Assembly: GCA_964016885.1 (NCBI GenBank) | Contig: OZ024740.1 | Location: 4,244,336-4,308,335, forward strand | DNA: 64,000 bases | Reading direction: 5' to 3' | Source of the DNA: Eledone cirrhosa | Taxonomy: Eukaryota; Mollusca; Cephalopoda; Octopoda; Eledonidae | Shown: one piece after another, positions 55,501-64,000 of the stretch | How the letters are laid out: every line of letters begins with the position of its first letter | Position numbering within the stretch: position 1 is the stretch's first letter | Notes under the pieces: generated by a model | What the model was told of the DNA's origin: nothing | The model's database searches: none | Seen by the model: only the letters and a program-made list of their open reading frames with translations | Program-made: the position numbers and the translations under genes

Positions 55501-58500
55501 CCATGTCTGTCTGTGTCTATCTACCATGTATGTGTCTGTCTACCATGTCTGTCTGTGTCTGTCTACCATGTCTGTATGTGTCTGTCTACCATGTCTGTCT
55601 GTATCTGTCTACCATGCCTGTCTGTGGCTGACTACCATGTCTGTATGTGTCTGACTACCATGTCTGTATGTGTCTGTCTACCATGTCTGTCTGTGTCTAT
55701 CTACCATGTCTGTCTGTGTCTATCTACCATGTCTGTCTGCGTCTGTCTGTGACTGTCTACCCTGACTGTCTGCATCTGTCTACCATGTCTGTATGTGTCT
55801 GTCTACCATGTCTGTCTGTGTCTTTCTACCATGTCTGTCTGTGTCTATCTACCATGTCTGTCTGTGTCTGTCTAACATGTCTGTCTGTGTCTGTCTGCCA
55901 TTTCTGTCTGTGTCTGTCTACCATGTCTGTATGTGTCTATCTACCCTGTCTGTCTGTGTCTGTCTGCTATGTCTGTCTGTGTCTATCTACCATGTCTGTC
56001 TGTGTCTGTCTACCATGTCTGTCTGTGTCTATCTACCATGTCTGTCTGTGTCTGTCTACCATGTCTGTGTCTATCTACCATGTTTGTCTGTGTCTGTCTA
56101 CCATGTCTGTCTGTGTCTATCTACCATGTCTGTCTGTGACTGTCTACCATGTCTGTCTGCGTCTGTCTACCATGTCTGTCTGTGTCTATCTACCATGTCT
56201 GTCTGTGTCTGTCTACCACGTCTGTCTGTGTCTATCTACCATGTCTGTCTGTGTCTATCTACCATGTCTGTCTGTGTCTGTCTGTGTATATCTACCATGT
56301 ATGTCTGTGTCTATCTACCATGTCTGTCTGTGTCTATCTACCATGTCTGTTTGTGTCTGTCTAACATGTCTGTCTGTATCTATCTACCATGTCTGTGTCT
56401 GTCTATCACGTCTGTCTGTGTCTATCTACCATGTCTGTCTGTGTCTGTCTACCATGTCTGTATGTGTCTGTCTACCATGTCTGTGTGTGTCTGTCTAACA
56501 TGTCTGTCTGTGTCAGTCTACCATGTCTGTATGTGTCTGTCTACCATGTCTGTCTGTGTCTGTCTACCATGTCTGTCTCTGTCTATCTACCAAGTCTGTC
56601 TGTGTCTGTCTGTGACTGTCTACCCCGTTTGTCTGTGTCTGTCTACCATGTCTGTATGTGTCTGTCTACCATGTCTGTTTGTGTCTATCTACCATGTCTG
56701 TCTGTGTCTGTCTGTGACTGTCTACCATGTCTGTCTGTGTCTATCTACCATGTATGTCTATGTCTGTCTACCATGTCTGCCTGTGTCTGTCTACCATGTC
56801 TGTCTGTGTCTGTCTACCATGTCTGTCTGTGTCTGTCTACCATGTCTGTCTGTGTCTGTCTATCATATCTGTCTGTGTCTGTCTACCATGTCTGTCTGTG
56901 TCTATCTACCATGTCTGCCTGTGTCTATCTACCATGTCTGTCTGTGTCTATCTACCATGTCTGTCTGTGTCTATCTAGCTTGTCTGTCTGTGTCTATCTA
57001 CCATGTCTGTCTGTGTCTATCTACCATGTCTGTCTGTGTCTGTCTACCATGTCTGTGTCTATCTAACATGTCTGTCTGTGTCTGTCTACCATGTCTGTCT
57101 GTGTCTGTCTGTGTATATCTACCATGTATGTCTGTGTCTATCTACCATGTCTGTCTGTGTCTGTCTACCTTGTCTGTCTGTGTCTGTCTACCATGTCTGT
57201 ATGTGTCTATCTACCAGGTCTGTTTGTGTCTATCTACCATGTCTGTTTGTGTCTGTCTACCATGTCTGTCTGTGTCTATCTACCATGTCTGTATGTGTCT
57301 GTCTACCATGTATGTATGTGTCTGTCTACCAATGTCTGTCTGTGTCTTTCTACCATGTCTGTCTGTGTCTGTCTACCATGTCTGTCTGTGTCTGTCTACC
57401 ATGTCTGTCTGTGTCTGTCTACCATGTCTGTCTGTGTCTATCTACCATGTCTCTTCGTGTTTATCTACCATGTCTGTCTGTGTCTGTCTGCCATGTCTGT
57501 CTGTGTCTATCTACCATGTCTGTCTGTGTCTGTCTACCATGTCTGTCTGTGTCTATCTACCATGTCTGTCTGTGTCTGTCTACCATGTCTGTGTCTATCT
57601 ACCATGTCTGTCTGTGTCTGTCTACCATGTCTGTCTGTGTCTGTCTACCATGTCTGTCTGTGTCTATCTACCATGTCTGTCTGTGTCCGTCTACCATGAC
57701 TGTCTACCAGGTCTACCATGTCTATCTAGCATGTCTGTCTGTGTCTATCTACCATGTCTGTCTGCGCATGTCTACCATGTCTGTCTGTGTCTATCTACTA
57801 CGTCTGTAAGTGTCTGTCTACCCTGTCTGTCTGTGTCTATCTACCATGTCTGTCTGTGTCTATCTACCATGTCTGACTGTGCATGTCCACCATGTCTGTC
57901 TGTGTCTATCTACCATGTCTGTCTGTGTCTATCTACCATGTCTGTCTGTGTCCGTCTACCATGACTGTCTACCAGGTCTACCATGTCTATCTAGCATGTC
58001 TGTCTGTGTCTATCTACCATGTCTGTCTGTGCATGTCTACCATGACTGTCTTTGTCTATCTACCTTGTCTGCCTGTGTCTATCTACCATGTCTGTCTGTG
58101 TCTGTCTACCATGTCTGTTTGTGTCTGTCTACCATGTCTGTCTGTGCATGTCTACCATGTCTGTCTGTGTCTATCTACCTTGTCTGCCTGTGTCTATCTA
58201 CCATGTCTGTCTGTGTCTGTCTACCATGTCTGTCTGTGTCTATCTACCATGTATGTGTCTGTCTACCATGTCTGTCTGTGTCTGTCTACCATGTCTGTAT
58301 GTGTCTGTCTACCATGTCTGTCTGTATATGTCTACCATGCCTGTCTGTGGCTGACTACCATGTCTGTATGTGTCTGACTACCATGTCTGTATGTGTCTGT
58401 CTACCATGTCTGTCTGTGTCTATCTACCATGTCTGTCTGTGTCTATCTACCATGTCTGTCTGCGTCTGTCTGTGACTGTCTACCCTGACTGTCTGCATCT

Positions 58501-60015
58501 GTCTACCATGTCTGTATGTGTCTGTCTACCATGTCTGTCTGTGTCTTTCTACCATGTCTGTCTGTGTCTATCTACCATGTCTGTCTGTGTCTGTCTAACA
58601 TGTCTGTCTGTGTCTGTCTGCCATTTCTGTCTGTGTCTGTCTACCATGTCTGTATGTGTCTATCTACCCTGTCTGTCTGTGTCTGTCTGCTATGTCTGTC
58701 TGTGTCTATCTACCATGTCTGTCTGTGTCTGTCTACCATGTCTGTCTGTGTCTATCTACCATGTCTGTCTGTGTCTGTCTACCATGTCTGTGTCTATCTA
58801 CCATGTTTGTCTGTGTCTGTCTACCATGTCTGTCTGTGTCTATCTACCATGTCTGTCTGTGACTGTCTACCATGTCTGTCTGCGTCTGTCTACCATGTCT
58901 GTCTGTGTCTATCTACCATGTCTGTCTGTGTCTGTCTACCACGTCTGTCTGTGTCTATCTACCATGTCTGTCTGTGTCTATCTACCATGTCTGTCTGTGT
59001 CTGTCTGTGTATATCTACCATGTATGTCTGTGTCTATCTACCATGTCTGTCTGTGTCTATCTACCATGTCTGTTTGTGTCTGTCTAACATGTCTGTCTGT
59101 ATCTATCTACCATGTCTGTGTCTGTCTATCACGTCTGTCTGTGTCTATCTACCATGTCTGTCTGTGTCTGTCTACCATGTCTGTATGTGTCTGTCTACCA
59201 TGTCTGTGTGTGTCTGTCTAACATGTCTGTCTGTGTCAGTCTACCATGTCTGTATGTGTCTGTCTACCATGTCTGTCTGTGTCTGTCTACCATGTCTGTC
59301 TCTGTCTATCTACCAAGTCTGTCTGTGTCTGTCTGTGACTGTCTACCCCGTTTGTCTGTGTCTGTCTACCATGTCTGTATGTGTCTGTCTACCATGTCTG
59401 TTTGTGTCTATCTACCATGTCTGTCTGTGTCTGTCTGTGACTGTCTACCATGTCTGTCTGTGTCTATCTACCATGTATGTCTATGTCTGTCTACCATGTC
59501 TGCCTGTGTCTGTCTACCATGTCTGTCTGTGTCTGTCTACCATGTCTGTCTGTGTCTGTCTACCATGTCTGTCTGTGTCTGTCTATCATATCTGTCTGTG
59601 TCTGTCTACCATGTCTGTCTGTGTCTATCTACCATGTCTGCCTGTGTCTATCTACCATGTCTGTCTGTGTCTATCTACCATGTCTGTCTGTGTCTATCTA
59701 GCTTGTCTGTCTGTGTCTATCTACCATGTCTGTCTGTGTCTATCTACCATGTCTGTCTGTGTCTGTCTACCATGTCTGTGTCTATCTAACATGTCTGTCT
59801 GTGTCTGTCTACCATGTCTGTCTGTGTCTGTCTGTGTATATCTACCATGTATGTCTGTGTCTATCTACCATGTCTGTCTGTGTCTGTCTACCTTGTCTGT
59901 CTGTGTCTGTCTACCATGTCTGTATGTGTCTATCTACCAGGTCTGTCTGTGTCTATCTACCATGTCTGTTTGTGTCTGTCTACCATGTCTGTCTGTGTCT
60001 ATCTACCATGTCTGT
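54570..60015. repeat. Tandem duplication of 2,723 bp in the 23-bp array
   Basis: Two adjacent copies, about 54570-57292 and 57293-60015. Markers at offset 2,723: CCATGTATGTATG at 54583 and 57306, CGTCTGTAAG at 55078 and 57801, TATCATATCT at 56861 and 59584. Differences between copies are few, so the event is recent. Boundaries are approximate. Confidence 0.88.
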
Positions 60016-62400
60016 CTGTGTCTGTCTACCATGTCTGTATGTGTCTGTCTACCATGTCTGTCTGTGTCTGTCTAACATGTCTGTCAGTGTCTGTCTACTA
60101 TGTCTGTATGTGTCTGTCTACCATGTCTGTCTGTGTCTGTCTAACAAGTCTATCTGTGTCTATCTACCATGTCTGTCTGTGTCTGTCTGTGACTGTCTAA
60201 CCCGTCTGTATGTGTCTGTCTACCATATCTGTTTGTGTCTATCTACCATGTCTGTCTATGTCTGTCTGTGACTGTCTACCCTGTCTGTCTGTGTCTATCT
60301 ACCATGTCTGTCTGTGTTTTTCTACCATGTCTGTCTGTGTCTGTCTACCATGTCTGTCTGTGTCTATCTACCATGTCTGTCTGTGTCTGTCTACCATGTC
60401 TGTCTGTGTCTATCTACCATGTCTCTCTGTGTCTATCTACCATGTCTGTCTGTGTCTATCTACCATGTCTGTCTGTGTCTATCTACCATGTCTGTCTGTG
60501 TCTGTCTACCATGTCTGTCTGTGTCTGTCTACCATGTCTGTCTATGTCTGTCTATCATATCTGTCTGTGTCTGTCTACTATGTCTGTCTGTGTTTGTCTA
60601 CCATGTCTGCCTGTGTCTATCTACCATGTCTGTCTGTGTCTATCTACCATGTCTGTCTGTATCTATCTACAATGTCTGTTTGTGTCTATCTACCATGTCT
60701 GTGTCTATCTACCTTGTCTGTTTGTGTCTATCTACCATGTCTGTGTCTATCTACCATGTCTGTTTGTGTCTATCTACCATGTCTGTCTGTGTCTGTCTAC
60801 CTTGTCTGTCTGTGTCTGTCTACCATGTCTGTCTGTGTCTATCTACCAGGTCTGTCTGTGTCTATCTACCATGTCTGTTTGTGTCTATCTACCATGTCTG
60901 TCTGTGTCTGTCTACCTTGTCTGTCTGTGTCTGTCTACCTTGTCTGTCTGTGTCTGTCTACCATGTCTGTCTGTGTCTATCTACCATGTCTGTTTGTGTC
61001 TATCTACCATGTCTGTGTCTATCTACCATGTCTGTTTGTGTCTATCTACCATGTCTGTCTGTGTCTGTCTACCTTGTCTGTCTGTGTCTGTCTACCATGT
61101 CTGTCTGTGTCTATCTACCAGGTCTGTCTGTGTCTATCTACCATGTCTGTCTGTGTCTGTCTACCATGTCTGTCTGTGTCTATCTACCATGTCTGTGTCT
61201 GTCTATCACGTCTGTCTGTGTCTATCTACCATGTCTGTCTGTATCTGTCTACCATGCCTGTCTGTGTCTGTCTACCATGTCTGTCTGTGTCTGTCTACCA
61301 TGTCTGTCTGTGTCTGTCTACCATGTCTGTCTGTGTCTGTCTATCATATCTGTCTGTGTCTGTCTACCATGTCTGTCTGTGTCTATCTACCATGTCTGCC
61401 TGTGTCTATCTACCATGTCTGTCTGTGTCTATCTATCATGTCTGTCTGTGTCTATCTAGCTTGTCTGTCCGTGTCTATCTACCATGTCTGTCTGTGTCTA
61501 TCTACCATGTCTGTCTGTGTCTGTCTACCATGTCTGTGTCTATCTAACATGTCTGTCTGTGTCTGTCTACCATGTCTGTCTGTGTCTGTCTGTGTATATC
61601 TACCATGTATGTCTGTGTCTATCTACCATGTCTGTCTGTGTCTGTCTACCTTGTCTGTCTGTGTCTGTCTACCATGTCTGTATGTGTCTATCTACCAGGT
61701 CTGTCTGTGTCTATCTACCATGTCTGTTTGTGTCTGTCTAACATGTCTGTCTGTGTCTATCTACCATGTCTGTCTGTGTCTGTCTACCATGTCTGTATGT
61801 GTCTGTCTACCATGTCTGTCTGTGTCTGTCTAACATGTCTGTCAGTGTCTGTCTACTATGTCTGTATGTGTCTGTCTACCATGTCTGTCTGTGTCTGTCT
61901 AACAAGTCTATCTGTGTCTATCTACCATGTCTGTCTGTGTCTGTCTGTGACTGTCTAACCCGTCTGTATGTGTCTGTCTACCATATCTGTTTGTGTCTAT
62001 CTACCATGTCTGTCTGTGTCTGTCTGTGACTGTCTACCCTGTCTGTCTGTGTTTATCTACCATGTCTGTCTGTGTTTTTCTACCATGTCTGTCTGTGTCT
62101 GTCTACCATGTCTGTCTGTGTCTATCTACCATGTCTGTCTGTGTCTGTCTACCATGTCTGTCTGTGTCTATCTACCATGTCTCTCTGTGTCTATCTACCA
62201 TGTCTGTCTGTGTCTATCTACCATGTCTGTCTGTGTCTATCTACCATGTCTGTCTGTGTCTGTCTACCATGTCTGTCTGTGTCTGTCTACCATGTCTGTC
62301 TATGTCTGTCTATCATATCTGTCTGTGTCTGTCTACTATGTCTGTCTGTATGTATCTACCATGTATGTCTGTGTCTGTCTACCATGTCTGCCTGTGTTTG
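59480..62400. repeat. Further duplications of 1,758 and 1,563 bp
   Basis: TATCATATC recurs at 59584, 61342 and 62905, giving offsets of 1,758 and 1,563 bp. Open-frame blocks 59814/61572 and 60210/61968 also differ by 1,758. The unequal spacing suggests successive unequal exchanges with internal loss of units. The last repeat extends beyond 62400. Confidence 0.8.
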
Positions 62401-64000
62401 TCTACCATGTCTGCCTGTGTCTATCTACCATGTCTGTCTGTGTCTATCTACCATGTCTGTCTGTATCTATCTACCATGTCTGTTTGTGTCTATCTACCAT
62501 GTCTGTGTCTATCTACCTTGTCTGTCTGTGTCTATCTACCATGTCTGTTTGTGTCTATCTACCAGGTATGTCTGTGTCTATCTACCATGTCTGTCCGTGT
62601 CTGTCTACCATGTCTGTATGTGTCTCTCTACCATGTCTGTCTGTGTCTGTCTAACATGTCTGTCTGTGTCTGTCTACCATGTCTGTCTGTGTCTGTCTAC
62701 CATGTCTGTCTGTGTCTATCTACCATGTCTGTCTGTGTCTGTCTGTGACTGTCTACCCTGTCTGTCTACAATGTCTGTCTGTGTCTATCTACCATGTATG
62801 TCTATGTCTGTCTACCATGTCTGTCTGTGTCTGTCTACCATGTCTGTCTGTGTCTGTCTACCATGTCTGTCTGTGTCTGTCTACCATGTCTGTCTGCGTC
62901 TGTCTATCATATCTGTCTGTGTCTGTCTACCATGTCTGTCTGTGTCTATCTACCATGTCTGCCTGTGTCTATCTACCATGTCTGTCTGTGTCTATCTACC
63001 ATGTCTGTCTGTGTCTATCTAGCTTGTCTGTCTGTGTCTATCTACCATGTCTGTCTGTGTCTATCTACCATGTCTGTCTGTGTCTGTCTACCATGTCTGT
63101 GTCTATCTAACATGTCTGTCTGTGTCTGTCTACCATGTCTGTCTGTGTCTGTCTGTGTATATCTACCATGTATGTTTGTGTCTATCTACCATGTCTGTCT
63201 GTGTCTGTCTACCATGTCTGTCTGTGTCTATCTACCAGGTCTGTCTGTGTCTGTCTACCATGTCTGTCTGTGTCTGTCTACCATGTCTGTATGTGTCTAT
63301 CTACCAGGTCTGTCTGTGTCTATCTACCATGTCTGTTTGTGTCTGTCTACCATATCTGTTTGTGTCTATCTACCATGTCTGTCTGTGTCTGTCTGTGACT
63401 GTCTACCATGTCTGTCTGTGTCTGTCTACCATGTCTGTCTGTGTCTATCTACCATGTCTGTCTGTGTCTGTCTACCATGTCTGTCTGTGTCTATCTACCA
63501 TGTCTCTCTGTGTCTATCTACCATGTCTGTCTGTGTCTATCTACCATGTCTGTGTCTATCTACCATGTCTGTCTATGTCTGTCTACCATGTCTGTCTGTG
63601 TCTGTCTACCATGTCTGTCTATGTCTGTCTATCATATCTGTCTGTGTCTGTCTACCATGTCTGTCTGTATGTATCTACCATGTATGTCTGTGTCTGTCTA
63701 CCATGTCTGTCTGTGTTTGTCTGCCATGTCTGCCTGTGTCTATCTACCATGTCTGTCTGTGTCTATCTACCATGTCTGTCTTTGTCTATCTACCATGTCT
63801 GTCTGTGTCTATCTACCATGTCTGTGTCTATCTACCTTGTCTGTCTGTGTCTATCTACCATGTCTGTTTGTGTCTATCTACCTTGTCTGTCTGTGTCTAT
63901 CTACCATGTCTGTCTGTGTCTGTCTACCTTGTCTGTCTGTGTCTGTCTACAATGTCTGTCTGTGTCTATCTACCAGGTCTGTCTGTGTCTATCTATCATG

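Larger units (their letters stand above)
42813..64000. repeat. 23-bp satellite array, runs off the window
   Basis: At least 21.2 kb (about 920 units) of a 23-bp unit composed of TGTCTGTCTGTG, TCTATC (or TCTGTC) and TACCA. It has variants ACCTTG, ACCAGG, TGTATGTG, TATCATG and shortened units. The plus strand is strongly pyrimidine/G-rich with few A. The unit contains no TAA, TAG or TGA in any forward phase and 23 is not a multiple of three, so all three forward frames stay open for hundreds of codons (for example 42769-44628, 50901-52796, 55793-57964). The encoded Cys-rich 23-residue repeat is a by-product, not a gene. Large nested duplications are listed separately. Confidence 0.96.

Noticed and set aside
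42769..64000. Dozens of long Cys-rich forward open frames
   Set aside because: They follow directly from a stop-free 23-bp repeat in three phases; no gene structure or independent conservation.

Overview
The window is eukaryotic, repeat-dominated DNA, most likely from a cephalopod mollusc (probably an octopus). This rests on three tRNA-derived SINE pieces whose body (GTTCAAATCCCGCCGAGG then TTTGCCTTTCATCC and GGTCGATAAA) matches, as I remember it, the SINEs abundant in octopus and squid, and on two non-LTR retrotransposon families in a background of long minisatellites. I see no host protein-coding gene, no host RNA gene and nothing bacterial. About 64% of the window is four unrelated tandem arrays with units of 72, 40, 26/28 and 23 bp.

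Layout. 1-15058: three head-to-tail copies of a Tx1-like (L1-group) LINE. Each has ORF1 (zinc-knuckle protein) and ORF2 (apurinic endonuclease, reverse transcriptase, C-terminal CCHC). Copy A (1-3578) is cut by the window edge and broken; copy B (3644-9271) is complete but broken; copy C (9409-15058) has both ORFs intact. The copies are separated by one and two units of a 72-bp satellite, interrupted at the same unit position each time, and the same satellite continues as 14 units at 15059-16036. 16037-17072: non-coding DNA with two SINE pieces, one bounded by a perfect 17-bp target-site duplication. 17073-28731: 40-bp satellite. 28732-29099: unassigned. 29100-36205: 26/28-bp satellite. 36206-37763: microsatellites, an 84-bp LINE 3' end, a reverse-strand SINE. 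37764-42195: a decayed second LINE (RTE-like / craniofacial-development-protein-2-like ORF) whose ORF ends in C2H2 zinc fingers and whose 3' end is a stem-loop followed by (TATG)n. 42196-42756: an internally deleted derivative of that LINE, placed at the tail of the first. 42757-42812: the 5' end of another copy. 42813-64000: 23-bp satellite running off the window, with large nested duplications.

How the parts relate. The likely interacting units are mobile elements and the repeats they live in. The Tx1-like LINE occupies a fixed phase of the 72-bp satellite, suggesting a sequence-specific element that uses the array as target and is then multiplied by unequal exchange. The second LINE makes its own (TATG)n tails, in which further copies and a half-LINE are nested. 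The long forward open frames in the 72-bp and 23-bp arrays come from repeat units without stop trinucleotides; I do not regard them as genes.
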